DNA from: an uncultured Campylobacter sp.
GTDB taxonomy: Bacteria; Campylobacterota; Campylobacteria; Campylobacterales; Campylobacteraceae
DNA: 11,763 nt
Assembly: GCF_937997595.1 (NCBI RefSeq)
Contig: NZ_CALKTS010000273.1
Coordinates: 1 to 11,763, forward strand
Direction of reading: 5' to 3'
The translations under genes were made by a program, and so were the position numbers. This document shows, one piece after another, positions 1-7,090 of this stretch. The notes below the pieces were generated by a model. The model saw nothing but the letters and a program-made list of their open reading frames with translations. It made no database searches and was not told the DNA's origin. The number at the start of each line of letters is the position of its first letter. Position 1 is the first letter of the stretch.

Positions 1-65
1 GTTTTTGGCGCCGTGTTTCGCCGCTATAAAATTTCATCTTATTTTACGACGACCTAACCCGCGCG

Positions 66-118
66 GAATTCTACGTAAAATTTTAAAATTTAGCGGTCGA
101 ATTCTGCGTAAAATTTTA
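66..118. repeat. Two-copy 33-bp tandem repeat ending in a 16-bp palindrome
   Basis: Positions 66-85 (GAATTCTACGTAAAATTTTA) and 99-118 (GAATTCTGCGTAAAATTTTA) are identical except for one base and start 33 nt apart. The second copy runs into the perfect palindrome GCGTAAAATTTTACGC at 106-121. The repeat sits 15-70 nt past the stop codon of the alpha/beta hydrolase, so it lies in the 3' flank of that minus-strand operon. The palindrome has no unpaired loop and no T-tract, so I do not call it a terminator. Related words recur in the other gaps of this window. Confidence 0.6.
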
Positions 119-135
119 CGCCGAGCCCCGCTAGA

Positions 136-1035
136 TTAGCGCAGCCGCTCTTTTAAAATTTCCCAAATGCCGGGCATTGCCAGCAGTCCATTATGCGGCG
201 CGGCGGCTATTTCATAAAATAGATCGCCCGCCTTAAGAGATCCCGCAAGATCATACGAGTGGTGCACTGGTATTAGCTCATCTGCGGCGCCGTGGATGAG
301 CGTGATCTGCGTGCTGCGCGCCGCTTGCAAAAATTCCGCAGTCGGAATCTTATAGCGGATCAAAAATTTCGGCACGAAGGGGATTTTTTCGTGCGCAAGC
401 CGCTCGAAGCTAAAATATGGCGCGAGCAAAATCAGCCGCGCCGCATCCCACTTTGCAGCCTGCTGCGCCGCGATGCCGCTTCCGATCGAGTAGCCGATCA
501 TCGCGAGCTTTCTTGGCGGATGCTGCGCCAAAACGTAGCGGCTCATCGCATCGGCGCTCGCAAAAAGCTGCTGCTGCGATGAAATTTTGCCGTCCGATTT
601 GCCGTAGCCCGGGTAGTCGAAAATATAAAAATCGTATCCCAAAGCCGCAAAATCCACGCCGTATGCGCCCCAGCCGCTCACATCGCCGAAGTTGCCGTGA
701 AAGAACAAAATCGCGCCTTTGGGCTCTGCTGCGCTAAATTTCAGCCCGTTTATCGACCCGCCCTCAAACGGGATATTGATCTCTTGAAATTTTATCGCAG
801 CAGTGCCGTTTGCCGCCGCACTATTTTGCGTAGCGGACGACGGCGTATCTAAATGCTCGTCGTTCTCGGGCACATTCACAACTCCTGCAAATTCGGAATT
901 TTCAAAGCTAAATTTAAAGTTTTTATCCAGTGGCTCGCCCAAAAATATCAGCCGCTCCTGAAAGATATAAAGTCCCGCTAGCACGCAGACATAAACACAC
1001 GCCGCGATAACGCACAGCCTAAGTAAAACCCTCAT
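136..1035 (-). CDS. Membrane-anchored alpha/beta hydrolase (BEM46/ABHD13-like serine hydrolase)
   Basis: A 299-residue serine hydrolase. Residues 3-25 form one hydrophobic segment with a basic start, so it is probably anchored in the inner membrane with its catalytic domain outside the cytoplasm. The fold starts near residue 85. Visible motifs are the oxyanion-hole HGN (H113-N115), the nucleophile elbow GYSIGSG with S183, an acid in HGAADE (D252 or E253) and the catalytic histidine in PHNG (H281). This is the usual Ser-Asp-His layout of the family, whose substrates are mostly unknown. Residues about 50-80 (rich in Asn, Ala, Ser, Thr) look like a flexible linker between anchor and domain. The ATG start has AAAGGA 5 nt upstream. 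It is last in the pgp3-mgtE-Nudix run, 47 nt after the Nudix gene. The enzyme class is secure, the substrate is not known. Confidence 0.9.
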   Translation of the reverse strand: MRVLLRLCVIAACVYVCVLAGLYIFQERLIFLGEPLDKNFKFSFENSEFAGVVNVPENDEHLDTPSSATQNSAAANGTAAIKFQEINIPFEGGSINGLKFSAAEPKGAILFFHGNFGDVSGWGAYGVDFAALGYDFYIFDYPGYGKSDGKISSQQQLFASADAMSRYVLAQHPPRKLAMIGYSIGSGIAAQQAAKWDAARLILLAPYFSFERLAHEKIPFVPKFLIRYKIPTAEFLQAARSTQITLIHGAADELIPVHHSYDLAGSLKAGDLFYEIAAAPHNGLLAMPGIWEILKERLR

Positions 1036-1042
1036 CGCCGTC

Positions 1043-1079
1043 CTTTAAATTTAAAGCCGAGACGCAAAAACGCGCCTCG
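1043..1079 (-). other. Intergenic hairpin plus palindrome between the Nudix and hydrolase genes
   Basis: Read on the minus strand, CGAGGCGC and GCGTCTCG (1058-1079) pair as an 8-bp stem with one G-U pair around a 6-nt GTTTTT loop, starting 3 nt after the Nudix stop. It is followed by the 14-bp palindrome CTTTAAATTTAAAG (1043-1056), which overlaps the AAAGGA ribosome site of the hydrolase. There is no proper U-tract, so this is more likely an RNA-stability or attenuation element than a full terminator. Confidence 0.35.
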
Positions 1080-1082
1080 CCG

Positions 1083-1670
1083 CTAAACTTTAAACTCGCT
1101 CAAAAACCACTGAAACGCCAAGATCAGCCCCGGCGCGCGCACGATCTTTTCGTCAAACATAAACTCCCGCGCCTTGGCCGCAGGCAGGTAGAAAAGCTCG
1201 ATATTCTCGCCATCCACGCCACCGCCGGCTCCTAGCTTCATAGATTCGTCGATGCACGCGAAGTACAAAATTTGGCGGTTTGCCGCAAAGCCCAGGGCGC
1301 TGTAGTAGCTCGTGATAAATTTCAGATCCTTCACGGCATAGCCGGTCTCTTCGAGCACCTCTTCGATCGCCGTTTGCTCCTCGCTGATACCCTTGTCCAA
1401 AATGCCCGCGCAAAGCTCATAGGTGTAGCCCTTCTCGGGCGAATTTATTAAATTTTCCTCTTGATAAAACCACACGCTGGGGCGAAACTGCTTGACGAGC
1501 AAAAGCGCGTCGCGCTGCGTATGGTAGAGCAAAATCGAGACGCTATCGTGCACCTTGACGCAGTCCCACGCGCGCGCTACGCCGTCTATTTCAAAATTTA
1601 AGCGAAAGGGTTTAACGAAATTCGAGCTTTTAAGCTCGGAAATTTTAAAATTTTTTATAGTAGTATCCAC
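1083..1670 (-). CDS. Nudix hydrolase, NUDT14/UDP-sugar or ADP-ribose diphosphatase type
   Basis: A 195-residue cytoplasmic Nudix enzyme, expected to hydrolyse a nucleoside-diphosphate sugar such as UDP-glucose or ADP-ribose with Mg2+. The Nudix box spans about residues 89-111. Its helix EEVLEETGY (103-111) keeps the metal-binding glutamates E104, E107 and E108. Two box positions differ from the textbook GX5EX7REUXEEXGU: the first Glu is I96, after GILDKG, and the Arg is E103. I recall the same GxxDK...EE pattern in NUDT14-like members, so the enzyme is probably active. QFRPSVW (61-67) is the usual motif before the box in ADP-ribose/UDP-sugar enzymes. The start is GTG at 1670, with AGGA 8 nt upstream. 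It overlaps the mgtE stop by 16 nt, which points to translational coupling. The substrate is inferred from family only. Confidence 0.9.
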   Translation of the reverse strand: MDTTIKNFKISELKSSNFVKPFRLNFEIDGVARAWDCVKVHDSVSILLYHTQRDALLLVKQFRPSVWFYQEENLINSPEKGYTYELCAGILDKGISEEQTAIEEVLEETGYAVKDLKFITSYYSALGFAANRQILYFACIDESMKLGAGGGVDGENIELFYLPAAKAREFMFDEKIVRAPGLILAFQWFLSEFKV

Positions 1671-3034
1671 GTCGCAAGTCCTAAAAAGCTAAAAAATCCC
1701 ACGATGTCCGTCACCGTGGTAAGCAGCACGGAGCTGCCGACGGCGGGATCGATATTTAATTTTTTAAGCGTGATTGGAATGACGGCGCCGAAAAGCCCCG
1801 CGAGCGTTAAATTTAGCACCATCGACATCGCAATCACCAGCCCCAAAAGCTTAATGCCGAACCAAAAATACGCCACAAACCCCATCAGCGTGGCAAAAAT
1901 GAGGCCGTTTATGAAAGCGATCGTGATCTCGCGAAAGAGAACCTGCTTTTTGTCTTTAAACGCTATCTCGCCCAAGGCTAGGCGGCGCACGGTTACGGTA
2001 AGCGCCTGCGTGCCGGTGTTGCCGCCCATGGAAGCAACTATTGGCATAAGTACGGCGAGCGCGACCAACTTTTCGATAGTGGCGTCAAATAGCCCGATGA
2101 TCGTGGAGCTTACGATCGCCGTGCATAAATTTACCGCTAGCCACACAGCGCGCGCGCGTCCCGCCTTAAAGATCGTAGTCTCATCGTCCTCCGCTTCGTC
2201 ATCGACGCCCGCGAGGTTGTAAATTTGCTCGGTGGCGCGCTCTTGGATGAGATCGTGGATATCATCGGCGGTGATACGCCCGATAAGCACGCCGTTAGCA
2301 TCGACTACGGGGATGACGTTAAGATCAAATTCTTCAAAGTCCTTGATCACGTCGTCGATCTTGTCGGTATCGGTGGCGAAGTGGATTTTGTTTTCGGCGC
2401 CGAATTTTTGTGAAATTTGCTCCAACGTGAGTGAAAAATCGTATAAAATCAGATCGGACGTCGAAAAGGTAGTAAGCAGATGTCCCTTTTTATCGAGCAC
2501 GAAGAGCTGAAAGACATTCTCGATCTCATCCTTTTCGCGCATAACGCGCAGCATCTCGACCGCCTGCCCCAGGGTCTGATCCTGCCTCGCGCTAAAGACC
2601 TCGGTCTGCATATACGCGCCCGCCTCATCTTCGCTATATTTGGAGATAGTAAGAATATCGTGGCGATCGTCCTCGTCAAGCCCATAGAAAATCTGCTCGG
2701 CCTTGTCCTCGTCGATTTCGCCGATGTTTTGCAAAAGCTCCGCCTGATCGTCACTTTCTAGCTCCTCAATCGCTTTTACGATCTTTTCGTGAGGTAGAGT
2801 TTCGATGACGTCTTCGAGCATATGCTCGGGCATCTCAAGCGCAGCATCGGCAAGATCCTCAGGATCTAGCTTTTTTAAGAATTCTACGTATTTTTCTTCA
2901 TCGTGCTTTTTTAGAGTTTTTAAATGCTCCGTAAGATCGGCGGCACTCAGCTCATGCTCAAGCGTATCGCCTAGATGCGCATCAAGAAGCGCTTTGGCTT
3001 CCTCGACGTCGTCCAGCTGCTCTTTATTTTCCAT
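1655..3034 (-). CDS. mgtE: MgtE magnesium transporter
   Basis: A 459-residue Mg2+ channel of the inner membrane, close to the family's usual length of about 450. Layout: an acidic helical MgtE N domain (about 1-130), paired CBS domains (about 135-265; the second holds IPVVDANGVLIGRITADD at 241-258), a linker, then about five membrane helices from residue 293 to the end. The family signature PIVASMGGNTGTQ (331-343) is intact. D443 in TTVTDIVGF probably matches the Mg2+-coordinating Asp in the pore of Thermus MgtE. In the known structure the N and CBS domains sense cytoplasmic Mg2+ and close the pore. The ATG start lies 8 nt after the pgp3 stop, with an AAGG site overlapping that stop. I see no Mg2+ riboswitch ahead of it, so regulation at the protein level is the simplest reading. 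Confidence 0.97.
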   Translation of the reverse strand: MENKEQLDDVEEAKALLDAHLGDTLEHELSAADLTEHLKTLKKHDEEKYVEFLKKLDPEDLADAALEMPEHMLEDVIETLPHEKIVKAIEELESDDQAELLQNIGEIDEDKAEQIFYGLDEDDRHDILTISKYSEDEAGAYMQTEVFSARQDQTLGQAVEMLRVMREKDEIENVFQLFVLDKKGHLLTTFSTSDLILYDFSLTLEQISQKFGAENKIHFATDTDKIDDVIKDFEEFDLNVIPVVDANGVLIGRITADDIHDLIQERATEQIYNLAGVDDEAEDDETTIFKAGRARAVWLAVNLCTAIVSSTIIGLFDATIEKLVALAVLMPIVASMGGNTGTQALTVTVRRLALGEIAFKDKKQVLFREITIAFINGLIFATLMGFVAYFWFGIKLLGLVIAMSMVLNLTLAGLFGAVIPITLKKLNIDPAVGSSVLLTTVTDIVGFFSFLGLATWILL

Positions 3035-3042
3035 TTTTGGCC

Positions 3043-4212
3043 TTAATTTATCGTGATAAGCGACTCGTAGTTTTCAAATTTAGCAGGATTTTTCGAGCCG
3101 TCTTTAGCCGCAGCCATTCTGGCGTCCATATCTTTGACGAGAGCTTTAAATTTAAGCTCTTCGGCGCTTATGACGTTAGTTTTTTCAATCTTGACTACCT
3201 TAAGCGGATCTATAGCCTGCTTATTTTTATAAAGTCCGAAGTGCAAATGCGGTCCCGAACTAAGCCCGGTCGAGCCTACGTAGGCGATTAACTGACCTTG
3301 CTTGACACTAACGCCTGCTTTTGTGCCGCTAGCAAAGCCGCTAAGATGCGCATAAAGCGTGCTAATGCCGCCGCCGTGGTTGATCTCTATGGTGTTGCCG
3401 TAGCCGTTTTTACGCCCTACAAAGCTAATCTTGCCCGCCCCTGCGGCATTTACCTTAGTGCCTTTGGGGGCTGCATAATCTACGCCTAAGTGCGCGCGAT
3501 ATCGCTTTAAAATCGGATGAAATCTTTTAGGAGTAAAATAAGATGAAATTCTGGTATAAACAAGCGGCGTGATAAGTAGAAAAGATTCGACCTTTTTACC
3601 GCTTCGGTCGTAGTATTTATCATCGAAAAAATATAGCGATTTGGGCTTTTTATTTTCCTCGATCATTCCTGCGGTGATATTTACTCCGCCAAAAGGTTTG
3701 CCAAGGCGCGTTTTTTGCTCGTATAGGATCACGAGCCGATCGCCTTTTTGTAGCTTTTTAAAATTTACCTCATTTTTAAAAACAAGCATAAACTCATTCG
3801 CTAAAGCCGCATTGCCCGTAGCTTTGATGATATCTTGATAGGGTGAGCTTTCGATCTGAATTCCTAAAGAGTAGCTGTTTTCCTCATAAACTATCGGAGT
3901 ATAAACGAATCTAAAAGTGCCGAATTTATCGCGGTATATGTGGATTTGAAGCTCCTCACTGACGGGGATTAGCAGCTGGGAGACGCGACCTGCTGGATCA
4001 CGCAAAATTTGACACTCCACGCCAGCTCGTACCTCGGCGGCAAGCTCCTGATCCTCTTTATCCAGGTCATAATATACAGACGCGGGAATGCCCGCAGTTT
4101 CCATAAATTGCAGCAGACTCACGCCATCGGGCCAAGCAAACTTCTCTACGCTGGGGCTGTTTGCAAAAACTACGCCTATCCACAGAAAAAGCAATATAAA
4201 AATTCTAGTCAT
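3043..4212 (-). CDS. pgp3: M23 peptidoglycan endopeptidase/carboxypeptidase, Csd3/Pgp3 cell-shape family
   Basis: A 389-residue secreted zinc peptidase that trims peptidoglycan cross-links. Residues 1-17 form a signal peptide (cleavage near VFA-NS). The long N-terminal part (about 20-215) matches the two extra domains of H. pylori Csd3/HdpA, the first of which blocks the active site in that structure. The LytM domain (about 216-340) has the zinc ligands H241 and D245 (HLGVD) and H324 (PHLHF, 321-325), plus the catalytic histidines H289 (YAHL) and H322. In H. pylori and C. jejuni this enzyme is a DD-carboxypeptidase/endopeptidase needed for helical shape. It heads the minus-strand run. The ribosome site is weak (AAAGCGG), but a signal peptide at this ATG fixes the start. 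The Lys/Ala-rich tail after residue 345 is probably disordered. Confidence 0.93.
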   Translation of the reverse strand: MTRIFILLFLWIGVVFANSPSVEKFAWPDGVSLLQFMETAGIPASVYYDLDKEDQELAAEVRAGVECQILRDPAGRVSQLLIPVSEELQIHIYRDKFGTFRFVYTPIVYEENSYSLGIQIESSPYQDIIKATGNAALANEFMLVFKNEVNFKKLQKGDRLVILYEQKTRLGKPFGGVNITAGMIEENKKPKSLYFFDDKYYDRSGKKVESFLLITPLVYTRISSYFTPKRFHPILKRYRAHLGVDYAAPKGTKVNAAGAGKISFVGRKNGYGNTIEINHGGGISTLYAHLSGFASGTKAGVSVKQGQLIAYVGSTGLSSGPHLHFGLYKNKQAIDPLKVVKIEKTNVISAEELKFKALVKDMDARMAAAKDGSKNPAKFENYESLITIN

Positions 4213-4247
4213 ATAAAACCGCTTTGAAATATTATTTTAAGGCGGGA

Positions 4248-4253
4248 TTGTAA
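4248..4253 (-). promoter_or_regulatory. Candidate sigma70 -10 box for the pgp3-mgtE-Nudix-hydrolase run
   Basis: On the minus strand TACAAT occurs about 36 nt before the pgp3 start codon, preceded by a T-run (GTTTTTTCGT). A T-rich stretch in place of a -35 box is typical of Campylobacter sigma70 promoters. Transcription would begin near 4241, giving a leader of about 29 nt. No other -10-like box is evident ahead of the downstream genes, which overlap or nearly touch (47 nt at most). Confidence 0.5.
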
Positions 4254-4315
4254 CGAAAAAACGCTTATATTTCGTAAATACCGCGGAATTTTATCGCTAA
4301 TTTCAAAGTTTTATG

Positions 4316-4321
4316 TATAAT
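4316..4321 (+). promoter_or_regulatory. Sigma70 -10 box for the PgbA-like/glcD pair
   Basis: A perfect TATAAT lies 30 nt before the TTG start at 4351, directly preceded by TG and a T-rich stretch. The ribosome site AGGAG (4339-4343) follows, 7 nt before the start codon. The predicted transcript would start near 4328. Confidence 0.6.
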
Positions 4322-4350
4322 TAGCCGAAATTTTATTCAGGAGCAGAATT

Positions 4351-5079
4351 TTGAAAAAAGCTTTACTTATTTTAGGCCTATTTTTAAGTGCGGCGATAGG
4401 GGCGGAATTTAACATGCCGCGATACGAAACCGCCCTACTTAGCGTAGCGGATGGTTCGGGCGAGATCACAGATAGCCCTACGATTGCCGTAGGTAGCAGT
4501 GGAGTTGTGATGCATAATTTCGGTAGCGGCGCGAGCTCCATCATCGCGCGCGCAGTCGTGACGCAAAAAAGCGCAGGCAAGGCAAAGGTGCGATTTGAGG
4601 TCTTTGATATGTTAGCTCAAGAGGCACTGCCACTGCCTAAAATTTTACCCTCAAGCGGCGATAAAGTGATCTTAAATTTCCTCTATGACCGCGCCATAAT
4701 CGTCGCGCCTAACGCTGAAATTTACGAGCAGGTTATCAAGGCTTTTCCGAATATAAATTTTATCCACCCAGATCTTGGCGGCGCCTATCTTAGCTACAAC
4801 CACAAGCCAAACCCGAGCCGTGACGATTTTCGTAAAATTTGCGCGCAAAACAGCGCCGGACTGATTTTTATCGCGATGGATAAACAAGGCGTATTTGCCG
4901 ACTGCGGTAGTTTCAAGCCTTTGCGCACATTCGCTAGCGGCAGCGTGGCTTATTATCAGCTGCCGTTTTACTCACGCGTAGGCGAGATAAAGACCGTCAT
5001 TTGGGACTTTACTAACGGCCCGATCAGCGATTACGACAAGCACTACCGCTATTTGCTGGGCTTAGACGGCGATGAATAG
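4351..5079 (+). CDS. Exported PgbA-N-terminal-domain-like protein, function unknown
   Basis: A 242-residue protein with a clear signal peptide (MKKALLILGLFLSAAIGA, cleavage about residue 18), so it is periplasmic or surface exposed. The start is TTG; AGGAG 7 nt upstream and the signal peptide fix it. The mature part resembles the N-terminal domain of H. pylori plasminogen-binding protein PgbA (HP0508). The match is from memory of the family and strongly backed by position: peptidase on one side, glcD on the other, as in H. pylori and C. jejuni. It has two cysteines, C164 and C185, that could form a disulfide. The lysine-rich C-terminal half and terminal lysine linked to plasminogen binding in H. 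pylori are missing: the protein ends DGDE. Plasminogen binding should therefore not be assumed. It overlaps glcD by 8 nt. Confidence 0.8.
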   Translation: MKKALLILGLFLSAAIGAEFNMPRYETALLSVADGSGEITDSPTIAVGSSGVVMHNFGSGASSIIARAVVTQKSAGKAKVRFEVFDMLAQEALPLPKILPSSGDKVILNFLYDRAIIVAPNAEIYEQVIKAFPNINFIHPDLGGAYLSYNHKPNPSRDDFRKICAQNSAGLIFIAMDKQGVFADCGSFKPLRTFASGSVAYYQLPFYSRVGEIKTVIWDFTNGPISDYDKHYRYLLGLDGDE

Positions 5080-6454
5080 CGCCGCGCAAGCGTTTTTTAC
5101 AAATCTATTAGGCGCGGATAATGCCTATTTTGACGAGGCTCATCGCACGGCATACTGCTACGACGCGACGAAAAGGCGCTGTCTGCCGGATGGCGTGCTT
5201 TTCCCGCGAAGCGAGGACGATGTCAGTCAAATTTTAAAATTCTGCAACGAAAATTTAATCCCTGTAGTTCCAAGAGGCGCAGGTAGCGGCTTTACGGGTG
5301 GATCTTTAGCCGCAAACGGCGGAGTGATTTTAGCATTTGAAAAACATATGAATAAAATTCTAGAAATCGACATGCAAAATCTACTCGCCGTAGTCCAACC
5401 CGGCTGCATAAATATCGATCTGCAAAAAGCAGCCGCAGCGCGCGGGCTTTTTTATCCGCCCGATCCCGCAAGCCAGGATTATTCCACGCTAGGAGGCAAT
5501 GTCGCCGAAAACTCCGGCGGTATGCGCGCCGCGAAATACGGCATCACCAAAGACTACGTAATGGCATTGCGTGCGGTACTGCCTAACGGCGAGGTGATCC
5601 GAGCGGGCAAACGCACTATCAAAGATGTCGCAGGCTTCAACGTGGCAGGAATTTTAATCGCAAGCGAAGGTGCGCTTGCCATCATCACCGAAATCACACT
5701 CAAGCTCATCTCAATGCCAAAGCTTAAAAAGACCGCGATGGGCGTTTTCCCTAGCGTAGATGCAGCAATGAATGCCGTGTATAAGACGATGGCTGCCGGT
5801 ATCACGCCCGTGGCGATGGAATTTTTAGACGCGCTGTGCATAGCCGCAGTCGAGGAGAAATTTCACAAGGGCTTGCCGAAGGGTGCGGGCGCGATTTTGA
5901 TCTGCGAAACAGACGGCAATTTAGAAGCAGTGCTTTTGGAGGAGCTCGCACTCATAAAAGAAATTTTCGTTCAAAACGGCGCGAGCGACTTTCGCATCGC
6001 AGAAAGCGAAGAGGAGCGTGCGGGCATTTGGTTTGCGAGACGCAACTGCTCGCAGGCGATCAATATCTACGGCACGCTTAAGCTAAATGAGGACATCACC
6101 GTCCCGCGCTCGCAGCTGCCCGAGCTACTGCGCCGTATCGCGCGCATCGGCGATAAATACGGCGTGCGCGTGCCCTGCTTCGGGCACACGGGCGACGGCA
6201 ATGTCCACACCAACGTCATGGTCGCCGACAAAAAAGATGAAGCTCAGGTGCGACGCGGACATGACGCAATCACCGAAATTTTCAAAGCTGCAGTTGATCT
6301 TGGCGGTACGCTCAGCGGCGAGCACGGCATCGGACTAAGTAAGGCGGAATTTATGCCATTAGCTTTTAGCGCAGCAGAGATGGAGCTATTTCGCGCGATC
6401 AAAAGGGCGTTCGATCCAAAAGGTATCTTAAATCCCGGAAAAATGGGGCTTTAA
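5072..6454 (+). CDS. glcD: FAD-linked oxidase, GlcD/D-lactate dehydrogenase family
   Basis: A 460-residue flavoenzyme that oxidises a 2-hydroxy acid (glycolate or D-lactate), probably passing electrons to the respiratory chain. The PP-loop of the FAD_binding_4 domain is PRGAGSGFTGG (67-77). GGNVAENSGG (141-150) and SEGALAIITEITLKL (from 198) complete the FAD site. The C-terminal FAD-oxidase domain carries GHTGDGNVH (371-379) and GEHGIG (416-421), whose histidines form the substrate and metal site in homologues. It closes with the family ending DPKGILNPGK. The full length fits a stand-alone GlcD. No GlcE, GlcF or iron-sulfur subunit lies beside it, so it may act alone or with partners elsewhere. 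ATG overlaps the upstream stop by 8 nt and its own ribosome site is weak, so translation is probably coupled. Which acid it oxidises cannot be read from the sequence. Confidence 0.93.
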   Translation: MNSAAQAFFTNLLGADNAYFDEAHRTAYCYDATKRRCLPDGVLFPRSEDDVSQILKFCNENLIPVVPRGAGSGFTGGSLAANGGVILAFEKHMNKILEIDMQNLLAVVQPGCINIDLQKAAAARGLFYPPDPASQDYSTLGGNVAENSGGMRAAKYGITKDYVMALRAVLPNGEVIRAGKRTIKDVAGFNVAGILIASEGALAIITEITLKLISMPKLKKTAMGVFPSVDAAMNAVYKTMAAGITPVAMEFLDALCIAAVEEKFHKGLPKGAGAILICETDGNLEAVLLEELALIKEIFVQNGASDFRIAESEEERAGIWFARRNCSQAINIYGTLKLNEDITVPRSQLPELLRRIARIGDKYGVRVPCFGHTGDGNVHTNVMVADKKDEAQVRRGHDAITEIFKAAVDLGGTLSGEHGIGLSKAEFMPLAFSAAEMELFRAIKRAFDPKGILNPGKMGL

Positions 6455-6493
6455 AATTAAAATCCTCATCCAACTTCTACGGTGATTTGAAAT

Positions 6494-6716
6494 CGATTTA
6501 CCCCGCTTACCCCATCTAAAATTTTACTTTCTTACAATATGCCTGCTTAAAATTTATCTTGCTTGCAATTTAGCTTATTTACAGGCTACTTCGAGTTAGT
6601 TTTAAGCTTGATCTACCCACTTACAGATCGATTTTGCTTACTTTGCGATGAATAATTTTACTTGTTTATTGATAGATTCCATCCACTTGATAATTGATTT
6701 TACTTACTTAGCAGAT
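6494..6716. repeat. Degenerate ~22-bp tandem repeat array after glcD
   Basis: At least five units follow one another at 20-24 nt steps. They begin GATCTACCCACTTACA (6610), GATTTTGCTTACTTTGC (6630), AATTTTACTTGTTTATTG (6654), GATTCCATCCACTTGATA (6675) and GATTTTACTTACTTAGC (6696). Less regular relatives precede them: GATTTACCCCGCTTACC (6494), AATTTTACTTTCTTACA (6519), AATTTATCTTGCTTGCA (6551) and AATTTAGCTTATTTACA (6567). The consensus is about GATTTTACTTACTTACA followed by a variable spacer. The step is not a multiple of three and there is no open frame. Too diverged and too irregular for a CRISPR array. Confidence 0.5.
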
Positions 6717-6719
6717 TAA

Positions 6720-7014
6720 TTACCTCGTGCGATCTTCTTCGGATATTTTTGCCATATCAGCTGTGATTACATAGCTACTCGCTAATTTGCGCAATTTTTT
6801 CTCTTTCAGGGATGCACTAAGATTATGGATTAAATCCCTATATCGCGATGGATAAGTCTATGACAAGTCAAAATTCTGTCAATAAAATCCACAGCATAGA
6901 TTAAATTCTAAACTTCCAAAATACTGAAATTTTAAAATCACTATCCATCGCCATTATTTCAATATGCGGAATCTCAGCAATAAAATTTAAAGACAAAATT
7001 TCACGAAATTTCAT
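6720..7014 (-). pseudogene. Possible decayed gene, two frame-shifted coding fragments
   Basis: On the minus strand an open stretch from ATG at 7014 to TAA at 6901 (37 codons, starting MKFREILSLNF) is followed, in a different frame, by an open stretch from 6857 to TAA at 6720. The second encodes 45 residues including RYRDLIHNLSASLKEKKLRK and ends AKISEEDRTR. It has the mixed charged/hydrophobic composition of a real helical protein and does not come from the AAATTT words that fill other gaps. Stops and frame changes lie between the two pieces. I read it as the remains of one gene whose family I cannot name. Chance open frames remain possible. Confidence 0.3.
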
Positions 7015-7090
7015 AAAATCCCATAAAGCTCCGCAAAATTTCTATACTAATTTCGATCTCGCCGTGTTATCATCTAGCTAGCCCTGCCAT

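Noticed and set aside
292..737. Plus-strand open frames across the alpha/beta hydrolase
   Set aside because: Arg-rich antisense shadows of a gene with intact catalytic motifs; no ribosome sites.
1704..3056. Several plus-strand open frames opposite mgtE
   Set aside because: Ser-rich or low-complexity shadows of the acidic N domain and membrane region; the minus-strand protein has the full MgtE signature.
6494..6716. CRISPR array
   Set aside because: Units are only partly alike, the step varies from 20 to 24 nt, there are no distinct unique spacers and no cas genes nearby.
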